NCBI GenBank assembly: GCA_017453665.1 | Contig: JAFTEM010000023.1 | Location: 1 to 11,161 of the forward strand | Reading direction: 5' to 3' | DNA: 11,161 nucleotides | Source of the DNA: a bacterium | Lineage (GTDB): Bacteria; Patescibacteria; JAEDAM01; Absconditabacterales; Absconditicoccaceae | Shown: one piece after another, positions 1 through 6,935 of the stretch | How positions within the stretch are numbered: position 1 is the stretch's first letter | Layout of the letters: every line of letters starts with the position of its first letter | Notes under the pieces: model-generated | The model's input: the letters and a program-made list of their open reading frames with translations, nothing else | Told to the model about the DNA's origin: nothing | Database searches by the model: none | Translations under genes and position numbers: made by a program

Positions 1-125
1 GAATTGGTTCTGATTGAACACGATGTGCTTGAGAAGCTAGTAGTACTAATAACGATTCACAGCTTGTTGATAAAGCATTCTGACTTATTGATATGAATAT
101 TGATAGTATACTTACATCGAATTAA
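1..125 (+). CDS. C-terminal end of an unrecognised protein (5'-truncated by window)
   Basis: Frame 3 is open from the window edge to a TAA at 123-125 when UGA is read as Gly (in-frame UGA at 15, 30 and 81). It gives about 40 residues rich in Ser, Asn, Asp and Gly, ending in LIDMNIDSILTSN. One CGA (codon 21) lies just before a Cys and may be Trp in this organism. The frame stops 20 nt before an intrinsic terminator, as expected for the last gene of a transcript. Frame 1 is also open (to a TAA at 130-132) but uses more atypical codons such as CTG, CTA and CAC, so I prefer frame 3. No family recognised. Confidence 0.5.
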
Positions 126-145
126 TTGATAATGATATAAAATAG

Positions 146-179
146 AGGAGGTCCTTTTTGAAAAGGGGCCTTTTTGTTT
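146..179 (+). terminator. Intrinsic terminator after the left-edge gene
   Basis: The arm AGGTCCTTT (149-157) pairs with AAAGGGGCCT (162-171) around a very small loop. GU and AU pairs extend the base, and the 3' side runs into TTTTTGTTT. The stem is nearly uninterrupted and contains the only GC-rich block in this stretch. It separates the left-edge gene from the peptidase. Confidence 0.75.
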
Positions 180-189
180 GCATTCTTTT

Positions 190-218
190 TTGAAATCTTT
201 ACTACTGAAATGTAATTT
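190..218 (+). promoter_or_regulatory. Possible promoter of the peptidase cluster
   Basis: TTGAAA (190-195) is separated by 17 nt from TAATTT (213-218), preceded by TG. The -35 matches the consensus at 5 of 6 positions; the -10 match is weak. Initiation would give a leader of only about 10-15 nt before the ATG at 238. There is no Shine-Dalgarno-like sequence there. The region lies just after a terminator, so a promoter is expected here, but the exact boxes are uncertain. Confidence 0.35.
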
Positions 219-237
219 TAAATGATGTTCATATTTT

Positions 238-2214
238 ATGAAAGAAAAATTATTGTCAGAACTTCGTAAGAAAACTATTCCAAATTTTGAGGTTTTTAAA
301 ACAAAAGAAGCGTTCGAGGTTTTACCTCAGCTATTAGAAGAATTGTTACAAACAGAAAGAGATAAATTTATTACATTAGTAGAAAAAGAAAATACTACAT
401 TGGTTTTTGAGGATTTTGTTGAGTTTTCTGAATTAGATTATTTACGAAGAATCCTTAATCATATTGATTCTTGTTATTTATTACCTGAATTGAGAGATAT
501 TATTAGTAATTTCAGGCCAAAATTAGAAGATTTGATTAATGAAGAATCTTATTCGAAACCTTATTATGAAAAGCTTCTTTGGCTGAGAGAATATTATGAT
601 CTTTCACAACAGCAAAGAAGAATTATTGATTTACGGATAAAAAAATATGAACAAAGAGGAATTGCATTAGATGAAGCAAGTCAAGAAAGGTTAAAACAAT
701 TAAACAAACAGTATTCTCAGTATTCAGAAAAATTTCAACATAATGTTATAGATGATCAATCGAGCTTTTCTTATCATATTGATGATGAAAGTGCTGTTCA
801 AGAAGTTCCAAAGTCAAGCCTTGAAAAAGCAAAGAGACTTGCTTGAGAGCAGTGAGGGTATGCAATAGATGCAGATCCAACCTTACTTTGAGATTTTTTG
901 AAGTGTTGTTCAAATCAACAGATAAGGAAAGAAATTTATAGTTATCAGCAGTCATGGGCTAGTTCTTGAACGTTTGATAATAGACCAATAGCGTTGAAAT
1001 TATTAGCTTTAGCAGATGAAAAGGCTAAAATCCTTTGATATCATAATGCTGCAGAATCATTTTTATGGGATACTATGGCTGAAAGTCCCAAGACAGTCTT
1101 TGATTTTATTACTCCTATTTCAAAAAAAGCGTTAGCAAAAATGGATGAGGAGATAGCAATGTTAAAAGAGACATTTAATCTTGAAAAGATAGAGCCTTAT
1201 GATATTGCTTATTATTCAAGGAAATATAAAGAAATTTATTATAACTTGGATGAAAAAAAACTTAAAGAGTATTTTGAATTTGAACATGTTCTATCTTGGC
1301 TCCATAGGTTTGTGAAGGATTTTTTTTGAGTAGAACTACATCAAATCGATTCATGATGAGAAGAAAAATGGTATGAGGTTTATAAAGATTGAGAACATAT
1401 CGCATATTTTGTACTTGATGCTTTTTATCGTAAAGGGAAAAGGCCTTGAGCATGGGCAGATATTTTAAGAGAAAAATTACCTTCAGCACTTCCTATTATT
1501 TTTAATGTTGCGAATATTCAAAAGAATGAGAATGGTCAAACCTTAATTTATTTAAGTAGTATTCATACTTTATTCCATGAGTTTTGACATGCACTTCATG
1601 CTATGCTTTCAGCCTCTCCTTATGCTTATTTGAATGGATTTAATATTGAGCGAGATTTTGTTGAGTTGCCAAGTCAATTAATGGAGAATCGGGTTGATGA
1701 AAAAGAAAGTTTATGATTAATCGCTCAGCATTATAAAACATGAGAGCGCATGCCTGAGGAAATTTTGGATAAGTTGGAAAAATTAAGAACATTTATGCAA
1801 TGATATTGGGTATCAAGACAAAACGAACTTGCATTAGTTGATAATTATCTGTATACTCATGAAGTTCCAGAAGATATAAGTATCCTAGATAAAAATATTC
1901 TTGATACGGTTAATACTTATTCATATTTTAAGAGAGGAGAAGAATATAAAATGTATTGTGCTTTCTTGCATATTTTTTGATGAGGATATGAGGCAAAGTA
2001 TTATTCTTATATGTGGGCAGAGACATATGCGGCAGATCTTTTCTCTAAGATAAAAGAGGCTTGAATGTTTAATAAAGAAATAGGGTTAGCTTATAGAGAT
2101 ATCGTTTTGGCGGCTTGAAGTGAAAAGGCTGCAAAGGAAATTTTTAGGGATTTTATGTGAAGGGAGGTTTCTTTGGATGCTTTAATGAAACAATATTGAT
2201 TAGATGGAGAATAA
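238..2214 (+). CDS. M3 family zinc metallopeptidase (oligopeptidase A / Dcp-like)
   Basis: The gene encodes 658 aa when UGA is Gly, close to the roughly 680 aa of E. coli oligopeptidase A. The family cleaves short peptides in the cytoplasm; no signal peptide is visible here. The zinc motif HEFGHALH starts at His447, giving H447, E448 and H451, with its Gly encoded by UGA. The third ligand is E476 in FVELPSQ. Other family blocks are the N-terminal HIDSCYLLPELR (compare HLNSVKNSPELR), NRPIALKLLALADEKAKILG, KGKRPGAWA, the FGGGYEAKYYSYMWAE region and FMGREVSLDALMKQYG near the end. There are 20 in-frame UGA codons. CGA at residue 472 and CGG at 485 fall on the Trp of W-D-x-V-E-L-P-S-Q and M-E-N-W, and CGA at residue 70 on an aromatic position, so they are probably Trp. 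The next gene starts inside this one. Peptide recycling or scavenging is the likely role; Dcp versus OpdA specificity cannot be separated by eye. Confidence 0.93.
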
Positions 2215-2854
2215 TAAATTTCTTGATTATTGATTAACAAAAAATGTATCTTATCCTGATGAAGATGGTTTTTTGTGTAAATATGAAAGAACTGATACTT
2301 GACATGAATTTTTAGATTATGAGGAACAATTACGTCGTATTGAATTGAAAAAACAATATTTTTGAAAATATCTTCCCGAGACACAGCTTATCCGTCATGA
2401 AGATTGAAGTTATCATATTAGACAGAAATATATAAAGGGAAAACTTTTAAAAAATATTAATATTAGTTCTCTTTCTTGAGAAACATTGTGAGAGCTCTTA
2501 GATTTTTTATTATCTTATATTAGGTATTGAAAGACAGAGAATTTGTATTTAGATATTTTTTGATATCAGAAAGGGACGGAATATCTTTCAAAAAATGAAA
2601 AAAGATTTGTTTTTACATTGATGATGTATGATAATTTCCTTAGATCATCAAATATTATTATTTCAGATGAAGGACATGTCTATATGGTTGATGTTTGTGA
2701 TACGAAAGATCCAGTAGTTGATAATGATATTTGGAGAAAAATGAGAATAAGGGTGAAAGAATTTTTATTGGAAAAATGAATAAATCGTACAATATTTAGA
2801 ATTAAAGCAGAAAAGAAAAAGAAGTCTCAAGCATTAGTTGATGTGTTGAAATAG
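2204..2854 (+). CDS. Hypothetical protein, possibly protein-kinase-like fold
   Basis: The gene encodes 216 aa with nine in-frame UGA=Gly codons and a TAG stop. ATG 2204 overlaps the end of the peptidase gene by 11 nt in another frame, which suggests translational coupling. The first third is charged (DGFLCKYERTDTG). A middle part reads GSYHIRQKYIKGKLL, followed by a helical stretch and LDIFGYQKG. The segment SSNIIISDEGHVYMVDVCD resembles the N-I-L-[IV]-x-D-x-G-x(3)-[LIV]-[LIV]-D pattern of aminoglycoside-phosphotransferase or kinase-like folds, where the final Asp binds metal. I see no Gly-rich loop and no clear HxD motif, so catalytic activity is doubtful and the fold is inferred. Its position between a peptidase and a glycosyltransferase does not settle its role. 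Confidence 0.7.
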
Positions 2855-2880
2855 ATTTTTAGTTTTGTTGGAGTTTTATA

Positions 2881-4017
2881 ATGAAAATAGCATTTGTTAA
2901 TTGTCGAACAATGCCGTGATGAGTACTTAATGTACTTAATGATTTACTTGTTAAAACGCTAAGAAAACATTGACCAGAAATAGAAATTCAGATTTTTACA
3001 CTTATTTCTAATTTTAAAGAAATTGAGGTTCCTATCCCTTGACAAGAAGGGGCAATTTATAAAGTAAAAGTTGTAGAGACACTTCCTAAATGGATTAATA
3101 CTTTTTTTAAATATTGTAGTAAGAAGAGAATAAGAATTTTATCATCAATTTTTGATTATCGTAATTTGATGGTGTTTTATCCTGAATTGATGAAACTTTT
3201 ATCAAGGAAGATAAAAAAACGAGGCCCTGATGAAATCCAGATTTCTTCGTTTGCTATTGCTAAGAATGTTACTCCAATAGCAGGAGTCCCAATGCATCTT
3301 TATTTACATTCTCCAATGCAATATATTTGGAGTCATTATGAGGAATATAATAAAAAATTACAATGATGGAAAAATAAATTGTTTAATTTTGTGGTTCCTC
3401 GTCTTAGGAAACGAGATAAAAAATATACGAGTTTTGATTCTGTTGTTTGTAATTCTTTGTATACTAAAGTATTAGCTGAAGAAATTTATTGAATAAAAGA
3501 AGCAAGTATTCAATATCCTAAGGTTGCTGATAAGTATTGGTTTTCTTGAATCTCTCATAAGGTAATGCCGTATTGTGTTTATGTTTGAAGGCTTGTGAAT
3601 TTTGTTAGAGAGACAGGGCTAATTATTAGACTGTTTAATGAGTTACAACTTCCATTAATTGTTATTGGTTCTTGACCAGATGAAAATGAATTGAAGGCTT
3701 TAGCTTGAGATACTATTATTTTTACTTGATGGAATCCTTCTTGAATGGAAGAAATAATAAGAGATTCTTCTGGATTGATTAATTTAACAAAAGAAAGTTT
3801 TTGAATAGGAACAGCTGAGGCTTTGTTGATGGGGGTTCCGGTGTTTTGATTTAAAGAGGGGGCTACATCAGAATTAGTAGATGAGGAATCTTGAATCTTA
3901 GTTAATTCTAAAAATATGGATGAATTAAAAGAAAAATTACATATTTTTATTTGAAAAAACTGGGAGAGAAAAGTAATATCTGAACATATAAGAAAAAGGT
4001 TAGAAAAATATAAATAA
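2881..4017 (+). CDS. GT4-type (GT-B fold) glycosyltransferase
   Basis: The gene encodes 378 aa with 16 in-frame UGA=Gly codons. GGAG at 2870-2873, 7 nt before ATG 2881, is the clearest Shine-Dalgarno sequence in the window. The N-terminal acceptor domain begins MKIAFVNC and has a Gly-Gly pair (both UGA) after TMP. The middle has DSVVCNSLYT and a YPKV strand, as in GT4 enzymes. The C-terminal donor domain shows VYVGRLV, VIGSGPDENELKALAG and ESFGIGTAEALLMGVPVFG, i.e. the E-x7-E nucleotide-sugar motif with E305 and E313. CGA at residue 178 precedes Asp in a position where related enzymes carry a conserved Trp-Asp. No membrane segment is evident, so it is probably a cytosolic or peripheral enzyme that transfers a sugar from a nucleotide donor to a surface glycan or glycolipid. 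Donor and acceptor cannot be read from sequence. Confidence 0.9.
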
Positions 4018-4027
4018 TGATAAAAAA

Positions 4028-4414
4028 GTGAAATGTATGAATTGTTCTGTAGTAATTGCGCTTAATAGTGCTGGAAAAAGAAAGGTTGGAGAAATCATTA
4101 CCTTGTTTGAAAATTTAAGGTTTGAGTTCTCTGGTATTGTTTGGACAAAGTCTCAACCTCGAATTAAAGTTTATCCTAATGATGATACTTTACAGTTGAG
4201 AGATCAACTTTGGACGGATGAATTTTTGATTCGTTATGCGACAAAGTATTCTTCTGATGTATTGGATCGTAAGGTTAAGCATTTCTTAAACAATCATGTC
4301 CAAATTGATTTTGTTTCTGAAAAAGAGTGGCCTTGGAAGTTCCTTGAGGAAGAGTTGTATTCGTTCTTGTTCTCAAAGAAAAAGTATCCGATAGCGCTTT
4401 TGCGGAAGACTTAG
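4028..4414 (+). CDS. Small hypothetical protein, last gene of the peptidase cluster
   Basis: The gene encodes 128 aa and ends at TAG; I recognise no family. The frame can start at GTG 4028 (10 nt after the glycosyltransferase stop) or ATG 4037. The GTG start gives an N-terminal Cys-Met-Asn-Cys; the ATG start loses the first Cys. The protein is basic and aromatic at the C-terminus (KEWPWKFLEEELYSFLFSKKK). It is the only complete gene here with no UGA codon: its three glycines are GGA, GGA and GGT. One CGA and one CGG occur and may be Trp. Codon choice over the first 300 nt matches the neighbours, but the last 90 nt are more GC-rich and another frame is also open there. The protein is probably real, with moderate certainty. 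Confidence 0.55.
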   Translation: MKCMNCSVVIALNSAGKRKVGEIITLFENLRFEFSGIVWTKSQPRIKVYPNDDTLQLRDQLWTDEFLIRYATKYSSDVLDRKVKHFLNNHVQIDFVSEKEWPWKFLEEELYSFLFSKKKYPIALLRKT

Positions 4415-4523
4415 TAACCTGTAGTTGTAGTGTTGATTCTATTGATATTCAGGGGCGAAGATTTTCTTCCAGAAGAGCGTGAGGTAGTCTTGGGATAGAG
4501 TGTTGAGGGCTGAAAAATTTTTT

Positions 4524-4562
4524 AAGAGGGTGTATTTTTAGATTAATAATACACCTTTTTTT
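4524..4562 (+). terminator. Intrinsic terminator of the peptidase-glycosyltransferase cluster
   Basis: GGTGTATT (29-36 in the 4500s) pairs perfectly with AATACACC (4548-4555) around an 11-nt loop, and a run of seven T follows (4556-4562). AU and GU pairs with the upstream AAGAG lengthen the base. It lies 110 nt after the small hypothetical gene. The stretch in between (4415-4523) is more GC-rich than its surroundings; the only structure I see there is a short GAAGA/TCTTC hairpin, so it is probably 3' untranslated RNA. Confidence 0.8.
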
Positions 4563-4612
4563 AGTTCTGAATTACTTAATCATTTGTTTAAGCTTTTTTT
4601 AAGGTTTGTAGT

Positions 4613-4658
4613 TATACTCTCGGGCGTTCCACTAGAGGGACTCCTCATAAAAAGAGGC
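4613..4658 (+). promoter_or_regulatory. Possible -10 box and hairpin leader before the secreted-protein gene
   Basis: TATACT (4613-4618) resembles a -10 element; no good -35 is found at 17 nt. The following leader can form GTTCC/GGGAC (4626-4641) and then CCTC/GAGG (4643-4657) hairpins. GAGG at 4654-4657 is 19 nt from the ATG, too far for a normal ribosome site, and it can pair with the upstream CCTC. These are short stems and may be chance. Confidence 0.3.
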
Positions 4659-4676
4659 TTTTAATCTTTAATAGAT

Positions 4677-5657
4677 ATGAATATGAACAAGAATGGAAAA
4701 ACATTGGCAGTGTTATGACTGTCTGGGTTAGTGTTAGCTGGTATGGGAACGTATGCAGCAACGAATACTGATGTTGTTAATGAACTCAGTAATGGATTTA
4801 GACCACACATGGTAAGAGAAATCTGAAGTGGTGATTTCGAAAATCCACATTTAGCTTTTACATCACTTAGTGATGAAGAGCAATCAGCACTAGAATCACT
4901 TTTAAGTGAATTCAAAGAGGAGGAATCAAAGTACTTTGAAAGTCTAAGAGATGCTAGTGATGATGAAAAAACAGCACTTGAATCTGCGTGGGAAACTACA
5001 AAAGCTTCTTATAAAGAACAAGCTTTGGCAATTGTTTCTGATGAATCTGCAGATGTAATTGAAAAGATCTTCTCTAGAGAAAATAAAGGAGGTAGAGAAA
5101 TGAAACAAAAAATGGGAGGTGAAATTTGAGACCGTTTCTTAGGTAATTTCTTTGATGAGGAAAGTTTAACAGATACTCAAAAAGAAGAAATTAAAGCTCT
5201 TCAAGAAGAAAAAGAAGAAAAAATTAAGGCAATTAATGAAGAATTCTTTGCTAATATCAAACAATATATTCCTGAAGATAAACAAGAACAATTTGAACAG
5301 TATATTTCAGAAAAAGAAGATAAAGGATTTATGAAAGGACAAGAAAGATTTAGCAATGAAAATAGATGAAAATTAGGATTTAATAAAGAAGGAAAGGGTG
5401 AAAATACTTGAGAGCTTCCAGAAATGGATGGTCAATCAGCTCCTGAATTGGATGGAGAGAGACCTGAATTGCCTGAGATGAACGGTGAATTACCTGAAAT
5501 GAATGGTGAGAGACCTGAATTACCAGAAGGAGATTTTCAAGGAGGGCCTAGAATGGGAGGAAATACAGAAGCTTGATTAGGAGAAATGAATGGTAATATG
5601 CCAGAACGTCCTATGCAAGGAGGAATACAATGAGGAATGGGACCTCAAAGAAACTAG
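4677..5657 (+). CDS. Secreted acidic helical protein with LTxxQ-like repeats and Gly/Met-rich tail
   Basis: The gene encodes 326 aa with seven UGA=Gly codons and a TAG stop. It starts MNMNKNGKTLAVLG and has a classical signal peptide with hydrophobic core AVLGLSGLVLAG and a likely cleavage near TYA-A (about residue 28). ATG 4683 is an alternative start. Two charged helical segments follow. They begin LSDEEQ (L64-Q69) and LTDTQ (L164-Q168), resembling the LTxxQ motif of Spy/CpxP-type periplasmic chaperones and metal-stress proteins. Residues about 246-285 carry repeats of Pro-Glu-[Met/Leu]-[Asp/Asn]-Gly. The C-terminus is rich in Gly, Met and Gln (MQGGIQGGMG). No catalytic motif or sortase anchor is visible. 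It stands alone between two terminators. An extracytoplasmic binding or chaperone-like role is inferred from the LTxxQ resemblance, which could also be convergent. Confidence 0.85.
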
Positions 5658-5681
5658 GATAGAGAAGATATGAGGTGTTGA

Positions 5682-5720
5682 AGAAAGGATGTTTTGCAAG
5701 GGACATCCTTTTTCTTTTCT
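5682..5720 (+). terminator. Intrinsic terminator after the secreted-protein gene
   Basis: AAAGGATGT (5684-5692) pairs perfectly with ACATCCTTT (5703-5711) around a 10-nt loop, and a T-rich tail follows. It lies 26 nt after the TAG stop. Confidence 0.8.
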
Positions 5721-5780
5721 CTTGATTTTTATTTTTATACGCCTAAGGTATAAGTAGTTTTTACTCTGCTTTTTTTGAAA

Positions 5781-6563
5781 ATGGCGAATACTCTTTCTTC
5801 TCAGGATCGTGATTTATTGATTGCTATCGCAAAACTTTTTATTGATACTCCTTATCAATTTTGAGGGAATGGGAGTCTTCCATGAGAAGGTTTAGATTGT
5901 AGCAGATTTACGCAGCTTATTTATAGCTGTGTTTGAATTGAAATAGAAAGATCTTCCGCTCAACAAGGAGAACAATTTAAAGAAACTTGAGCGTTCTTTG
6001 AAGATTTATGAAAAGCTGAAGTGTGAGATTTGATTTTTTTTAAGAAAACTTATTCTTCAGAAAATGAGATAACTCATGTTGGTATCGCTGTTTGAAAGAA
6101 TAAGATGATTCATGCTGGAAGTCCAAAGGTTGCTATTTCGACTATTGATAGTTATTGGAAAAGTCATTTTAAGGCAGTTTGAAAATTAAGTGTATTTGCG
6201 AGTTCTTATGATAAACAAATTGCTGCAGAAAATTATGAAAGATTAAATGGTAATTGAGAAGAAAATTCTTCAGCACAAGGAGTACAGCCTGATACCTTAA
6301 AGGCTGTAAATGCTGTAATAGCGGTACTTACTTCTACATGGGCTGATTTACCAGAGCATTTTCAAGAGCTAAGTGCATCGTACGCTAAGGAGTTAAGAGA
6401 GACTTATCCTGATGCAAGGAAATTAGAAAAAGAACAAGCTAAGAAGGTATATCAGAGTATGGTTGATTTTTTGAGCTATGCATACAAATATGCTTGAGAT
6501 GAAGAAAAGGATAAATATTCAGAACTTGCTTGATATTTAAGAAATAAGTTTAAGTTGTTATAA
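5781..6563 (+). CDS. NlpC/P60 family cysteine peptidase (probable cell-wall hydrolase)
   Basis: The gene encodes 260 aa with 11 UGA=Gly codons. The NlpC/P60 domain fills residues about 10-140. It contains TPYQFGGNG, the catalytic Cys40 in GLDCSRFTQLIY, GDLIFFKK, the catalytic His99 in THVGIAVG, and His111 in MIHAGSP as the third catalytic residue. The family hydrolyses D-Glu/mDAP-type bonds in peptidoglycan stem peptides. A Gln/Ser-rich linker (about 155-170) leads to a helical C-terminal region (about 170-260) that I do not recognise. The N-terminus (MANTLSSQDRDLL) has no signal peptide or TM segment. The enzyme therefore acts inside the cell, leaves by another route, or is released by lysis. 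A TATAAG at 5749-5754 could be a -10 element, but no matching -35 is clear. There is no Shine-Dalgarno sequence before ATG 5781. Confidence 0.9.
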
Positions 6564-6593
6564 TTATTTAAAAGTTCTTTTGTTGTTATATTA

Positions 6594-6632
6594 GGATAAA
6601 GTAGAGTAAGATAGTGTATTTTATCCAAAATT
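6594..6632 (+). terminator. Weak possible terminator after NlpC/P60 gene
   Basis: GGATAAA (6594-6600) can pair with TTTATCC (6620-6626) across a 19-nt loop, followed by AAAATTTTTT. The stem is AT-rich and the loop is long, so termination would be inefficient. It is listed because it lies 30 nt after the stop codon, where a terminator is expected. Confidence 0.35.
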
Positions 6633-6807
6633 TTTTGCATTTTTTATTTCTGAAAAATGTAATTTTTGTTAATATATAGAAATAGAAAATAAATATGAGA
6701 ATATCTGTTAATAAAATAGTTGTAATCATTATTAATAATCCTCTTTATTAATTGATTGTGTAATTAGTAACTGCTTTATTCTGAATGCTAGAGTGCTGGT
6801 ATATTAT

Positions 6808-6835
6808 CTTAAAAATTATTTAAGGTTATTTTAAG
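6808..6835 (+). promoter_or_regulatory. Three TTTAAG-type hexamers with 5-nt spacers (putative operator)
   Basis: CTTAAA (6808-6813), TTTAAG (6819-6824) and TTTAAG (6830-6835) are each separated by exactly 5 nt. The two right-hand copies form a direct repeat with 11-bp periodicity, one helical turn. This is the layout of sites bound by OmpR/PhoB-family response regulators; TTTAAG-N5-TTTAAG is the motif described for CiaR in streptococci. TATATA starts 8 nt downstream (6844-6849) and could be a -10 box, with the hexamers replacing the -35. The regulated unit would be the export operon starting at 6936. Which regulator binds is unknown. Confidence 0.45.
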
Positions 6836-6883
6836 GTAAATCTATATATTGCAATCTGATGGCAGAAAATTAAGTTTTAGACA

Positions 6884-6911
6884 CTGACTTTTTTGTCACT
6901 TTTTGTAAAAT
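6884..6911 (+). promoter_or_regulatory. Candidate promoter of the export operon
   Basis: CTGACT (6884-6889), a 16-nt spacer and TAAAAT (6906-6911) give a plausible sigma-70-like promoter. The leader would be about 18 nt, without a Shine-Dalgarno sequence, ahead of ATG 6936. It competes with the TATATA at 6844 as the true start site. Confidence 0.35.
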
Positions 6912-6935
6912 GGCTTTTATTTTCTTCTTTACTTA

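Larger units (their letters stand above)
6564..6935 (+). other. AT-rich intergenic control region between NlpC/P60 and the export operon
   Basis: Stops occur in all frames on both strands as far as I can read them, so no gene is supported. It holds a weak possible terminator (6594-6632), a 12-bp perfect AT palindrome (6728-6739, ATTATTAATAAT), a set of TTTAAG-type hexamers (6808-6835) and candidate promoter boxes near 6844 and 6884-6911. No tRNA or other RNA gene was recognised. Confidence 0.6.

Noticed and set aside
238..2214. Peptidase gene as a decayed pseudogene with many premature stops
   Set aside because: All interruptions are TGA, the frame never shifts, catalytic motifs are intact, and the same holds for seven other genes. 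Recoding explains it.
4276..4602. Long frame-1 reading frame over the end of the small gene and its terminator
   Set aside because: It has no good start, crosses an intrinsic terminator, and its residue composition is poor; treated as chance openness, mentioned only as an oddity.
4661..4915. Minus-strand reading frame opposite the secreted-protein gene
   Set aside because: It is antisense to a signal peptide and LTxxQ-like coding region with clear protein features; a shadow frame. The other minus-strand frames (746-955, 1262-1489, 2091-2384, 9156-9353) are rejected for the same reason.
6728..6739. 12-bp perfect palindrome as an operator
   Set aside because: It consists only of A and T in a very AT-rich region, so chance occurrence is likely; noted but not claimed as a site.
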